Shown here piece after piece: positions 49,630 through 58,820 of a DNA stretch of 64,000 nucleotides. Positions within the stretch are counted from its first letter, which is position 1. Every line of letters begins with the position of its first letter. The DNA is from SYAN01 sp964406345 (lineage in GTDB: Bacteria; Actinomycetota; Actinomycetes; Nanopelagicales; Nanopelagicaceae), in NCBI GenBank assembly GCA_964406345.1, contig CAYORK010000002.1, forward strand, positions 27,044 to 91,043. The letters run 5' to 3'. The notes beneath the pieces are model-generated. The model was given only the letters and a program-made list of their open reading frames with translations. It made no database searches and had not been told where the DNA came from. The translations under genes and the position numbers were made by a program.

Positions 49630-51971
49630 CGCTATCTCCAGCCGAGAGCTTTCACAGGTCCAAGCAAACCCGTCTCTTTCCGCTTACCGCTGAGTTCCAA
49701 TCTCGATACGCCTTCGACTTCGATCAATTCCAAGTCGAAGGTTGCCATGCGCTCGAGAGCGGAACTGGTGCTCTTGTGGCGGCTCCTACTGGATCGGGCA
49801 AGACCATCGTTGGTGAGTTCGCCATCTACAAAGCCACTAGCGAAGGAAAGAAGTGTTTTTACACGACCCCCATCAAGGCGCTCTCGAATCAAAAGTTCAA
49901 CGACCTGGTTGCGACTTATGGACCTGAGATGGTCGGATTATTGACAGGTGATACCAGTATCAATTCTGATGCCCAGATCGTCGTCATGACGACTGAAGTG
50001 CTCCGAAACATGATCTATGCGCGTTCGTCCAGCCTCGATGAACTCGCATGTGTCGTCATGGACGAAGTGCATTACTTAGCAGACAAGTTCCGTGGGGCCG
50101 TCTGGGAGGAGATCTTGATTCATCTTCCTCCAGAAATCACAGTCGTATCACTCTCCGCCACGGTATCCAACGTGGAGGAGTTTGGTGAGTGGCTCGAATC
50201 GGTCCGTGGAAGAACCTCGATAGTAGTCAGCGAGGATCGACCCGTCCCTCTCTACCAACACGTACTCGTCGGACATCGTCTCCTCGACCTCTTCGAGTCC
50301 ACAGGGAAGATAAATCCGGAGCTTTTGCGCGCGGAAAGACGTCAGATGTCACGAACTCAGAAGGGGAGAGAAAGGGAGAGTGTCCACGGTCCGGACAAGA
50401 GCGAACTCATCCGAAAGCTTTATCACGAGGGATTCCTGCCTGCCATCTTCTTCATCTTTTCACGTGCTGGGTGTGATGCTTCCGTCGCTCGTTTGCTCCG
50501 GGATGGCATAGACCTTACTTCACAGAGCGAAAAAGATGAGATCGCACGAATCGTCTCCATCCGCACGGACCACTTACCTACAGAGGATCTGCACGCACTT
50601 GATTTCCAACAGTGGCGTTCGGGTCTAGAACGTGGAATTGCCGCCCACCATGCTGGCATGCTGCCTCTTTTCAAGGAGATCACGGAAACCCTGTTCCAGA
50701 GCGGATTGCTTCGAGTGGTTTTTGCCACGGAAACTCTTGCACTAGGCATCAACATGCCCGCGAAGACGGTCGTGCTCGAGAAGCTGATCAAATGGAACGG
50801 CGAATCTCATGTGATGATCACGCCAGGTGAGTACACGCAGTTGACTGGTCGAGCTGGAAGACGCGGGATCGATGTCGAAGGCAATTCCATCATCATGTGG
50901 TCGCCATCGCTCGATGCAGCGATGGCTGCGTCGCTTGCCGGCAATCGGACCTACCCGTTGAAATCATCGTTCACACCCACATACAATATGAGCGCCAATC
51001 TTCTCAATCGCATGACAGTCGAACGAGCAAAAGAGTCCCTTGCGCTCTCTTTTGCGCAGTTTCAAGCCGACAAGTCGCTCTTCAGCATGGAACAACAAGT
51101 CGAGAGAAATAGAAGGGCACTTACGACACCCCCTGAACCCTGTCATCTAGGTGATTTCGACCTGTACTTCTCGTTACGCAAGAGGATTCGAGAAGTTGAA
51201 CGGGAAGAAGTGCGAGAAAAGGGACAAAGGCGCCATAGGGCTCTTGAGGAGCGTGCTGAGCGGGTACGTCTTCTTCGAGTTGAGATGCGCCAGCACCCAT
51301 GCCACGGCTGTGCCGAACGCGAGACTCATGCGCGAGTTTGGGAGAAGTTCGATCGCCTGCGAGTTGACACGGAGAGTCTCGGCAAGAAGATCGAGCTTCG
51401 CCGGAGTGTGATTCCCAGAACCTTCCAACAAGTGACCGATGTACTCAGAGAGCTGGACTATGTTCGGGATGGAACCCTTACTCCTGCGGGTAGGAGGCTC
51501 ACGCGGATTTTCGCCGAGCGTGACCTTTTGGTTAGCGAGGTGATTCGACGTGGTGTTTTTTCGCAGCTGTCCGCGACCGATGTCACAGCACTTCTCAGCG
51601 GTCTCCTCTTCGAGTCTCGAAGCGAGGAGAGGCAGCTCCCAAGGATTCCGAAATCACTGTCAGAAGCCGTGCGAGAGGTTGCAACCATTTGGGGAGAGAT
51701 CTCAGAACTTGAAGAGGATCATGGTCTCGACACCCAACATGAGCCGGATTTCTCTATGGCATGGAGTATCGGCCGATGGGCCTCCGGTGGAACACTCTCC
51801 AAGGTGCTCCGCGAATCTGATGTGACCGCAGGTGATTTTGTACGGCATGTCAAACAGATCATTGACCTGCTAGGACAGTTGATCGAGGCCGATCCCGAGG
51901 AAGCGGATAAGTACCGGTCTGCTTTAGCAGGGATCGATCGCGGTGTCATTCGTTTGGCGAACGTGAGCTGA
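49626..51971 (+). CDS. helY: DEAD/DEAH-box helicase, Ski2/HelY family
   Basis: The 781-residue superfamily 2 helicase has Walker A AAPTGSGKT near residues 56-64, motif II DEVHYLAD (DEVH) near residue 147, LSATVSN, and motif VI QLTGRAGRRGID near residue 405. A long C-terminal region has a CHGC...C pattern and a DSHCT-like domain. It resembles Mtr4/Ski2 RNA helicases, and the bacterial role is poorly defined. It is shorter than the roughly 900-residue mycobacterial HelY. ATG 49626 overlaps the upstream stop and has TTGGAGG five bases before it. Confidence 0.9.
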   Translation: MTLSPAESFHRSKQTRLFPLTAEFQSRYAFDFDQFQVEGCHALESGTGALVAAPTGSGKTIVGEFAIYKATSEGKKCFYTTPIKALSNQKFNDLVATYGPEMVGLLTGDTSINSDAQIVVMTTEVLRNMIYARSSSLDELACVVMDEVHYLADKFRGAVWEEILIHLPPEITVVSLSATVSNVEEFGEWLESVRGRTSIVVSEDRPVPLYQHVLVGHRLLDLFESTGKINPELLRAERRQMSRTQKGRERESVHGPDKSELIRKLYHEGFLPAIFFIFSRAGCDASVARLLRDGIDLTSQSEKDEIARIVSIRTDHLPTEDLHALDFQQWRSGLERGIAAHHAGMLPLFKEITETLFQSGLLRVVFATETLALGINMPAKTVVLEKLIKWNGESHVMITPGEYTQLTGRAGRRGIDVEGNSIIMWSPSLDAAMAASLAGNRTYPLKSSFTPTYNMSANLLNRMTVERAKESLALSFAQFQADKSLFSMEQQVERNRRALTTPPEPCHLGDFDLYFSLRKRIREVEREEVREKGQRRHRALEERAERVRLLRVEMRQHPCHGCAERETHARVWEKFDRLRVDTESLGKKIELRRSVIPRTFQQVTDVLRELDYVRDGTLTPAGRRLTRIFAERDLLVSEVIRRGVFSQLSATDVTALLSGLLFESRSEERQLPRIPKSLSEAVREVATIWGEISELEEDHGLDTQHEPDFSMAWSIGRWASGGTLSKVLRESDVTAGDFVRHVKQIIDLLGQLIEADPEEADKYRSALAGIDRGVIRLANVS

Positions 51972-52894
51972 TGAGACTTCTCGTCGACTCGGCGTCTCTC
52001 TGGTATCGAGCGTTCTATGGGATGCCAGAAAGCAGAAGTGCGACTACTGGTTTCCCGAACAATGCCATCAAGGGCTTCTTTGACGGTTTAGCGCGAATAA
52101 TCACCCGATATCGACCCAAGGAGATTGGGATCTGTCTCGATGACAACTGGCGTCCGCAATGGCGGGTTGATCTCTATCCGGGGTACAAGCTAAACCGGTT
52201 GGAGGTTCACGGAGCAGGAGCAGCACAAGGAGAAAGCGAAGAGCCTGAGCCAGACCTGCTTACCCCGCAGATTGCACCCATCATCGAACTTTGTGCGCTT
52301 CTTGGTCTTCACCCCATCTCTGTTGAGGATCAAGAGGCTGATGATGTAATCGCCACTCTGGCAGATAGGTCGGAGGAGGCCTCCATTCGAGTGATGACGG
52401 GAGATCGAGACCTGTTCCAGTTGATCAGACCAGCTACTGATCTACAGATCATCTATTTGGCAAAGGGGATTTCGCAACACGAACTCGTAGATGCGAGTTA
52501 CATCTCGACTCGTTATGGAATCCCAGCAGAACGATATGGACTTTTTGCTGCGATACGCGGAGACGCATCCGATGGACTCCCGGGCATCAAAGGAATCGGA
52601 GAGAAAGGTGCGGCAGCCATCGTCAATTCATTCGATTCGATGGAAGCAGTCATCGAAGCAGCAAAATCAGAAACGACCCTCCTCTCATCAACCCACCGAA
52701 AGCGCATCCTTGCCGACCTCGACTATGCGAATGTGGCAGAACGGCTTGTAGCTTGCCGCACTGATCTTGAGATTTCTCATCAAGACTTGGGAAATTGGAA
52801 GGAACGATGTGATCTCATTGAGTTTCGACGGCGCGCGAAGGAATGGGAGTTGGGCAGCACCATAGAACGAATCACTGCTGCACTTGATCTATGA
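51971..52894 (+). CDS. 5'-3' exonuclease (FEN/PIN-like)
   Basis: The 307-residue nuclease resembles the 5'-nuclease domain of DNA polymerase I as a stand-alone protein. It has acidic metal-binding segments CLDDNWRPQWR, DQEADDVIATL near residue 120 and TGDRDLFQL near residue 139. A helix-hairpin-helix GDASDGLPGIKGIGEKGAAAI lies near residue 197. It resembles M. tuberculosis Rv2090, found in the same neighbourhood. It probably trims flaps or RNA primers. The start shares one base with the helY stop. Confidence 0.9.
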   Translation: MRLLVDSASLWYRAFYGMPESRSATTGFPNNAIKGFFDGLARIITRYRPKEIGICLDDNWRPQWRVDLYPGYKLNRLEVHGAGAAQGESEEPEPDLLTPQIAPIIELCALLGLHPISVEDQEADDVIATLADRSEEASIRVMTGDRDLFQLIRPATDLQIIYLAKGISQHELVDASYISTRYGIPAERYGLFAAIRGDASDGLPGIKGIGEKGAAAIVNSFDSMEAVIEAAKSETTLLSSTHRKRILADLDYANVAERLVACRTDLEISHQDLGNWKERCDLIEFRRRAKEWELGSTIERITAALDL

Positions 52895-54461
52895 GACATC
52901 TCCTTCGATCGTTAGGGGCTTTTCTCTCTGGAGTGATTGCAATTGGAGGGTTTCATCCCTTTGAATTCTGGCTTCTTCCGATTTTGTCGCTAGTGTTGAT
53001 AATCGTCATAGTTCGAAATCTTCCGGTGAAGCATCGCTTGGTGCTTTGCTATCTCTACGGTCTTGGATTCCTCCTCCCACTCTTGCATTGGAGTTCAACT
53101 TATGTCGGTTCTATTCCGTGGTTGATTCTCTGTTTCGGGTTTGCCTTGTTCTACTGCATCCTTGCGGTGGGCATCTCGTCGCATCGAGCCTCTGTGATCA
53201 TTTTCCCATTTGCCTTTGCTCTCGCTGAAGGTTTGCGGGCGATCACACCCTTTGGGGGTTTTGGTTGGGGAAGGTTTGGCTTCTCTCAATTGCATGGTCC
53301 GTTCCAGGAATGGCTCCGGGTTGGGGGAGTGGCCTTGACCGGGATGATCGTTGCCTTTGCGGCTGCATTGCTCGCGAACTTTCGGCGCGAGAGTCTTATG
53401 GTGATTCCACTTGGTCTCATTGGCGCTATCGGTATCGTTCCTGTTTCCGCTTCGGCATCTGTGGAAACTTATCGAATCGGACTCATCCAAGGGGGCGTCT
53501 CGCAATTGGGGCTTGAGTTCAACGCAACGCCTCGTGATGTCTTTCGTCGGCACTTCGAGGAGACAGATCGATTGCTCGAACGAGTCGATGTTGATTTCGT
53601 CCTGTGGCCCGAGAATGCATCGGATATTGACCCATTGCGTGACGAAGCAATTGGGGATGAATTGCGACGTCTGACACGCAAGCACGACGTACCGATGGTC
53701 ATCGGTGCAGTGACTCAAGGCAGCGATGGACCGGAGAACGTGTCGCTTCTCTTCGATGAGAGGGGAGTGTTGCAGTCGACTTATCAGAAGAGGGATCTTG
53801 TTCCGTTTGGTGAATATGTTCCCTTGCGCGGTCTAGCCACCTCGATCTCATCTCTTGCAGCTAGGGTCAAGGATTTCGCCCCAGGATCCGATGTCACGGT
53901 GCATGACATTGAGGGCGCCCAGTTCGCACCGTTGATCTGCTATGAGATTCTCGATGATCGAGTAAGTTGGGAGAACCTCGAGGGATCCAACATTGGGGTA
54001 GNNNNNNNNNNNNNNNNNNNNNNNNNNNNNNNNNNNNNNNNNNNNNNNNNNNNNNNNNNNNNNNNNNNNNNNNNNNNNNNNNNNNNNNNNNNNNNNNNNN
54101 NATTCTCGATGATCGAGTAAGTTGGGAGAACCTCGAGGGATCCAACATTGGGGTAGTTCAGACCAATAACGCAACTTTTGGAACGAGTTGGCAATCGGGT
54201 CAGCAATTTCAGATGACCCGAGTCCGAGCATTCGAGTCCCAGATGCCATTCATCGTCGCGGCAACGACAGGGGATACAGCTTTGATTTCCAAAGATGGCG
54301 ATGTTCGATCACGAATCGAGAAGTTTCAGCAGGGCAGTCTTGTTGTCGAGGTAGCCCCCTCTCTTCCAGCAAGACCCAAAGTCACCCCCGAGGCCATTCT
54401 GGCGTCATCTGCTATTGCGCTCGGTCTTGTCGCACTACGTCGATGGCGTATGCGAGGATAA
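52891..54461 (+). CDS. lnt: Apolipoprotein N-acyltransferase (interrupted by an assembly gap)
   Basis: Merging the 55-bp duplicates around the N run gives a single 471-residue frame. The N-terminal half has about six membrane segments. The nitrilase-like domain shows the catalytic triad: Glu in WPENASD, Lys in YQKRDLVPFGEYVP, and Cys in APLICYEI. Lnt adds the third acyl chain to lipoproteins; the FKBP lipoprotein in this window is a possible substrate. The start overlaps the exonuclease stop (ATGA). In M. tuberculosis Lnt is fused to Ppm; here they are adjacent, separate genes. Confidence 0.92.
53947..54001 (+). repeat. 55-bp contig-end duplicate, left copy (lnt)
   Basis: These 55 bases (starting attctcgatgatcgagtaag) recur identically at 54102-54156. 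As in ung, they are unmerged overlapping contig ends. Confidence 0.9.
54002..54101. other. Assembly gap (100 N), probably no missing sequence
   Basis: Deleting the N run and one 55-bp copy restores an intact lnt frame through the catalytic Cys region. The true gap is probably zero bases. Confidence 0.9.
54102..54156 (+). repeat. 55-bp contig-end duplicate, right copy (lnt)
   Basis: This is the second copy of 53947-54001. It continues into the lnt C-terminal half (VQTNNATFGTSWQSGQQ). Confidence 0.9.
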
Positions 54462-54468
54462 ATCCCTG

Positions 54469-55203
54469 ATGAGAATCCTTATCCTGGTGCCGACCTACAA
54501 CGAGTCGGCAACGATCGTGAAGCTTCTTGATCGCGTAACTGGTGTCCGTGCGGACTTGATCCAAGCTGGCCATGATGTTCGACTTCTTGTCATTGATGAC
54601 AACTCTCCGGATGGAACGGCTCAACTTGTGGAAGATCAGGGCTTCGACTGGGTTGAAATTCTCAAGCGACCTGGTAAATCTGGTTTGGGCCCTTCCTACA
54701 TTGCGGGATTTCAATGGGGTCTTGAGCGCAACTTTCAACTGATGGTAGAGATGGATGCAGATTTGAGCCATCAACCAGAGGCCCTGCCAGCTCTCATTGC
54801 CCCAGTTGTTGAGGGCGTCGCAGATCTGACGATAGGAACGCGCTGGATGCCTGGCGGAAAGGTCATCAATTGGCCTATCTCACGACAGCTGATCTCACGC
54901 GCTGGAACTAGTTATGCCCGGTTGGCCCTGGGTCTCAACCTGCGAGATGTCACAAGTGGATTTCGAGCATTCCATGGTCGTGTCATTGAAACGATTGATC
55001 TCAATGAAATCGAATCGCAAGGTTACGGGTTCCAAATCGAGATGGTCCTTGAAACTCTACGAACAGGATTCACTATCCGCGAAGTTCCGATTACCTTTGT
55101 CGAACGAGAAGGCGGCGTCTCGAAGATGAGCAAGAGGATCGTCCTTGAAGCCTTATGGAAGGTCAGCATCTGGGGCCTGCGGCGCGTCATCTACCGCCGA
55201 TAA
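54469..55203 (+). CDS. ppm: Polyprenol monophosphomannose synthase (GT2)
   Basis: The 244-residue glycosyltransferase transfers mannose from GDP-mannose to polyprenol phosphate. Motifs are ILVPTYNES at the N terminus, VIDDNSPDGTA near residue 42, and MDADLSHQP (DxD metal site) near residue 100. RWMPGGKVINWP and TSGFRAF follow, near residues 125-165. No membrane segments are seen, so it resembles the soluble Ppm1/Dpm1 catalytic domain. ATG 54469 is 7 bases after the lnt stop. It would supply mannose for O-mannosylation or lipoglycans. Confidence 0.92.
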   Translation: MRILILVPTYNESATIVKLLDRVTGVRADLIQAGHDVRLLVIDDNSPDGTAQLVEDQGFDWVEILKRPGKSGLGPSYIAGFQWGLERNFQLMVEMDADLSHQPEALPALIAPVVEGVADLTIGTRWMPGGKVINWPISRQLISRAGTSYARLALGLNLRDVTSGFRAFHGRVIETIDLNEIESQGYGFQIEMVLETLRTGFTIREVPITFVEREGGVSKMSKRIVLEALWKVSIWGLRRVIYRR

Positions 55204-55212
55204 TATATATTA
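55201..55212. other. AT-only palindrome between convergent ppm and gcvP
   Basis: TAATATATATTA is a perfect 12-base palindrome that includes the ppm stop codon. Only 15 bases separate the two convergent stops. It may form a weak cruciform or transcription-slowing site, but it is not a standard terminator. Confidence 0.4.
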
Positions 55213-55218
55213 TGTAAA

Positions 55219-58086
55219 CTAAGAAGAAACCCGGTTGATCGCTAGCGCCTCCACCGGTTCACAGGCGCAAACCAGGTTTCGATCACCGTATGCCCCATCG
55301 ATACGCCCAACGGTCGGCCAATACTTCGCACGGCGCTGTAAACCAGATTCGATGCCAGCCGGATTCACCGCCTCATCGCGGGAATATGGCCGGCTCCACG
55401 CATCGGAGGTGATTGTGGCAAGGGTATGAGGAGCGTTTCGCAAGGGGCTTTCTTCGAGCGAATAGAGCCCCTGTTCGACTTTGTCGATCTCAGCTCGAAT
55501 CGAGATCATGGCAGAAATGAATCTGTCAATCTCGTGGATGTCTTCGCTCTCCGTGGGTTCAATCATCAGCGTTCCCGCGACAGGGAAGCTCATCGTTGGC
55601 GCATGGAAGCCATAGTCCATCAAGCGCTTTGCGATGTCGTCAACGCTGACTCCGGTTCTCTTCGTTATCTCCCGGATGTCGATGATGCACTCATGTGCGA
55701 TGAAACCACTCTCTCCCCGGTAGAGAACGGGGAAGTACGAATCGAGACGTTTAGCTATGTAATTTGCGCTAAGGATGGCAACTTCGGTCGCCTTTTGAAG
55801 CCCCTCTCCCCCCATCGCTCTGATGTAGGCCCAGGAAATCGGCAAGATGCCCGCTGAACCAAACGGTGCACCGCTGATCGGTCCCGGACCTGTAGTTGGT
55901 CCAGCAGTTGGATCGAGCGGGTGATTAGGTAAGAAGGGCTCAAGGTGCTTTCGAGCAATCACGGGACCAACACCGGGGCCTCCCCCGCCATGAGGGATAC
56001 AGAAGGTTTTGTGGAGATTGAGATGGGAAACATCTGCACCAAACTTGCCCGGTTGCGAAAGACCTACGAGTGCGTTGAGGTTTGCTCCATCGACATAAAC
56101 CTGTCCGCCCGCATCGTGGACTTTGCGACAAATTTCAGTGATGGCCGATTCAAAGACACCATGCGTCGAAGGGTATGTCACCATCAACGCGGCTAGACGG
56201 TCCCTATACGTTGCTATTGCATCATCCAGATGAGCGATCGAAACGTTTCCGGCCTCGTCGCAATCAATGACGACAACTTGCATGCCTGCCATCACGGCAG
56301 ATGCTGCGTTGGTTCCATGGGCGCTGGAAGGGATCAAACAGATATCCCGATGATGGTCTCCTCGGGACTCGTGATAACCCTTGATTGCGAGAAGGCCCGC
56401 GAACTCTCCCTGTGAGCCAGCATTGGGCTGTAGCGATACCGCGTCGTAGCCGGTGATCTTGACCAACCATTCAGAGAGCTCTGAGATCAACTTCCTCATT
56501 CCAATCGACTGGTCAGTCGGCGCGAAGGGGTGAAGGGACGCGAACTCTGGCCAGGTCACTGACTCCATCTCCATCGCCGCATTCAGCTTCATCGTGCAAG
56601 AGCCAAGCGGAATCATGGTTCGATCAAGAGCCAAGTCTCGATCAGACAAAGAGCGCAGATAACGCATCATCGCAGTCTCGGAGTGATATGTGTTGAAGAT
56701 CGGATGAGTGAGAAACGAAGTGCTTCGGCCCGTCGCTTCTGGAGCGCGATTCAGATCAGGCGACGACTTTGGAAACTCGAATATCTCCAGGAGAGTGAGC
56801 AACACGTTTTCGTTGCATGTTTCGTCAAAGGAGACACCCACTTCTCCGGCCTTCATCCTGAGATTTATTCCATGCCCAAGAGCCCGTTCGACAAACTCCG
56901 CCGCGCGGTCAGTCTTGATTGATACGGTATCGAAGGACTTTCCTTCTCTCACCGTGAGTCCGTTTGAACGAGCGATCTCTTTGAACGCGATTGTTAGCTG
57001 GTGAACTCGCTCAGCGATGGCACGGAGACCTTTTGGGCCGTGGTAAGCGGCATACATCGCGGCGATGTTTGCGAGAAGAACCTGCGCAGTACAGATATTG
57101 CTTGTCGCCTTGTCACGACGGATGTGCTGTTCGCGAGTCTGCAGGGCAAGACGCAACGCAGGATCTCCGTGGACGTCGACACTCATGCCTACTAAACGTC
57201 CAGGCAGTGAGCGTTCCAATCCTTCACGGACTGCAAGAAAACCTGCATGAGGCCCACCGAATCCCATCGGGACTCCAAACCGCTGAGCTGACCCGTAGGC
57301 GATATCCGCTCCCCACTCTCCTGGCGAGGCCACAAGTGTCAGGGAGAGTAGATCCGTTCCTACGATGAGAAGAGAACCATCTCTACTGGCACGATCAACG
57401 AGTGACCGATAATCATGCAAAATGCCATGCGTGTCGGGACTTTGAATCAAGTACCCGAAGGCCGAAATTCCTTCCGTTTCAACGACGTCAGTGAAAATGC
57501 GCACCTCGATATTGAGAGGTCTTGCACGGGTCTCAACGACTGCCCTCGTCTGAGGATTGACATCAGAATGGAGGAAGAAGACAGCCTCATCGCCTCCGCG
57601 CCAAGATCGTCGCGCAAGAGTCATTGCTTCAGCAGCTGCCGTGGGTTCATCGAGCATCGAAGCGTTAGAGATAGTCAAGCCAGTCAGATCCGTGACCATG
57701 GTCTGGAACGCAAAGAGCGCTTCCAGCCTGCCTTGGCTGATCTCTGGTTGGTAAGGGGTATAGGCGGTATACCAAGCTGGATTCTCAAGCAGGTTCCGTG
57801 TGATGACTGGCGGAGTAAGGGTTCCAAAGTAACCGTTTCCGATCATGGATCGAATCGGGCGATTTGCCGAGGCAAGCAGACGAAGTTCCGCGAGAACCTC
57901 ACTCTCAGAGATGGGTTCCGGCAAAACCTCAGATAACCGATGAGACATCTTGATTGAATCCGGCAACACCCGATTGATGAAAGAGCCAAGATCAGAGAAG
58001 CCGAGCTCCATCAACATCGTGTCTACGGCATCGGGGGTTGGACCAATGTGTCTATCGACGAATGAGTACTCTCGCGCCTTCTCCAC
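55219..58086 (-). CDS. gcvP: Glycine dehydrogenase (decarboxylating), glycine cleavage P protein
   Basis: The 955-residue single-chain P protein decarboxylates glycine with PLP. The N-terminal half begins FVDRHIGPTPDAVDTML. The C-terminal half carries the PLP-lysine site HLNLHKTFCIPHGGGGPG near residue 700, and SAHGTNAASA is also conserved. GTG 58086 lies exactly 6 bases after TATCAT, so the mRNA is probably leaderless. gcvH is in the same minus-strand cluster; gcvT and lpd are not in the window. Confidence 0.95.
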   Translation of the reverse strand: MEKAREYSFVDRHIGPTPDAVDTMLMELGFSDLGSFINRVLPDSIKMSHRLSEVLPEPISESEVLAELRLLASANRPIRSMIGNGYFGTLTPPVITRNLLENPAWYTAYTPYQPEISQGRLEALFAFQTMVTDLTGLTISNASMLDEPTAAAEAMTLARRSWRGGDEAVFFLHSDVNPQTRAVVETRARPLNIEVRIFTDVVETEGISAFGYLIQSPDTHGILHDYRSLVDRASRDGSLLIVGTDLLSLTLVASPGEWGADIAYGSAQRFGVPMGFGGPHAGFLAVREGLERSLPGRLVGMSVDVHGDPALRLALQTREQHIRRDKATSNICTAQVLLANIAAMYAAYHGPKGLRAIAERVHQLTIAFKEIARSNGLTVREGKSFDTVSIKTDRAAEFVERALGHGINLRMKAGEVGVSFDETCNENVLLTLLEIFEFPKSSPDLNRAPEATGRSTSFLTHPIFNTYHSETAMMRYLRSLSDRDLALDRTMIPLGSCTMKLNAAMEMESVTWPEFASLHPFAPTDQSIGMRKLISELSEWLVKITGYDAVSLQPNAGSQGEFAGLLAIKGYHESRGDHHRDICLIPSSAHGTNAASAVMAGMQVVVIDCDEAGNVSIAHLDDAIATYRDRLAALMVTYPSTHGVFESAITEICRKVHDAGGQVYVDGANLNALVGLSQPGKFGADVSHLNLHKTFCIPHGGGGPGVGPVIARKHLEPFLPNHPLDPTAGPTTGPGPISGAPFGSAGILPISWAYIRAMGGEGLQKATEVAILSANYIAKRLDSYFPVLYRGESGFIAHECIIDIREITKRTGVSVDDIAKRLMDYGFHAPTMSFPVAGTLMIEPTESEDIHEIDRFISAMISIRAEIDKVEQGLYSLEESPLRNAPHTLATITSDAWSRPYSRDEAVNPAGIESGLQRRAKYWPTVGRIDGAYGDRNLVCACEPVEALAINRVSS

Positions 58087-58092
58087 CCATGA

Positions 58093-58098
58093 ATGATA
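58093..58098 (-). promoter_or_regulatory. -10 element giving a leaderless gcvP transcript
   Basis: On the minus strand TATCAT (58098-58093) is exactly 6 bases before GTG 58086. This supports GTG as the start even though an out-of-frame ATG overlaps the spacer. Confidence 0.55.
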
Positions 58099-58114
58099 TG
58101 TAATGGCTCTCGAC

Positions 58115-58131
58115 TCTGCCCGTCAGGCAGA
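58115..58131. promoter_or_regulatory. Inverted repeat at the -35 region of gcvP
   Basis: TCTGCC (58115-58120) and GGCAGA (58126-58131) form a 6-bp inverted repeat with a 5-base spacer. Relative to the gcvP -10 it covers the -35 position, as an operator would. The regulator is unknown. Confidence 0.35.
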
Positions 58132-58181
58132 AGCAACGATGATGAGAGATAGACCTCAAGGGCGCTGGCGGCGGGGAGAGA

Positions 58182-58715
58182 TCAGGCTAAGCGTGCTTGT
58201 CGACGTTGAGACAACTCATCGAGCGCAGCTGGCGTGCGCTCATCTTTGAGTGAGACCAGAGTTCCTTCGACCTCGGTCCAAACGCGACCGATAGCTATAC
58301 CGAATACGCCTTGTCCCCCCTGGAGAAGGTCATAGACCTCGTCGGAGTTGGTGCACTCATAGATCGATGCGCCATCGCTCATCAATGTAATCGTGGAAAG
58401 ATCCTCACTTCCACGAACCTTAAGATGCTCGACTGCAGATCGAATGTTCTGAAGCGATACTCCAGCGGAAAGGAACCGCTTGATGACCTTGAGAACCAAG
58501 ATGTCGCGGAAGCTGTATAGCCGAGCCGAACCCGAGCCCGAGGCAGACCGGATTGAAGGCACAACCAGACCGGTGCGAGCCCAATAATCAAGCTGACGAT
58601 AAGAGATACCCGCTGCCTGGCAGGCGACAGATCCGCGATATCCGACATCTTCCGTGTCGAGGGTTACGGCTGGAGAAATCTCGTGTGAGTGGCTTTCGCC
58701 ATTCATTTCGTTCAT
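58182..58715 (-). CDS. MerR-family transcriptional regulator (Rv1830-like)
   Basis: The 177-residue protein has a MerR winged helix-turn-helix (YRGSVACQAAGISYRQLDYWARTGLVVPS, about residues 26-54), then RLYSFRDILVLKVIKRFL and a C-terminal domain. It corresponds in position to Rv1830 of M. tuberculosis, between the bifunctional nuclease and gcvP. A GGAG sequence lies 6 bases before ATG 58715. No effector-binding Cys is evident. Its targets are unknown. Confidence 0.87.
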   Translation of the reverse strand: MNEMNGESHSHEISPAVTLDTEDVGYRGSVACQAAGISYRQLDYWARTGLVVPSIRSASGSGSARLYSFRDILVLKVIKRFLSAGVSLQNIRSAVEHLKVRGSEDLSTITLMSDGASIYECTNSDEVYDLLQGGQGVFGIAIGRVWTEVEGTLVSLKDERTPAALDELSQRRQARLA

Positions 58716-58820
58716 CGGAAGCTCCGTTTCAAGGCTTGGGGAGGAAACCTTGTAGCCGAATGCTAGACCGACGACATGTTGGACACAAGAACCGACACAC
58801 TCTAAGAATCAAGTGAAACT

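Noticed and set aside
58087..58181. Glycine riboswitch upstream of gcvP
   Set aside because: The 95-base gap lacks the tandem aptamer sequence, and the -10 lies 6 bases from the start codon.
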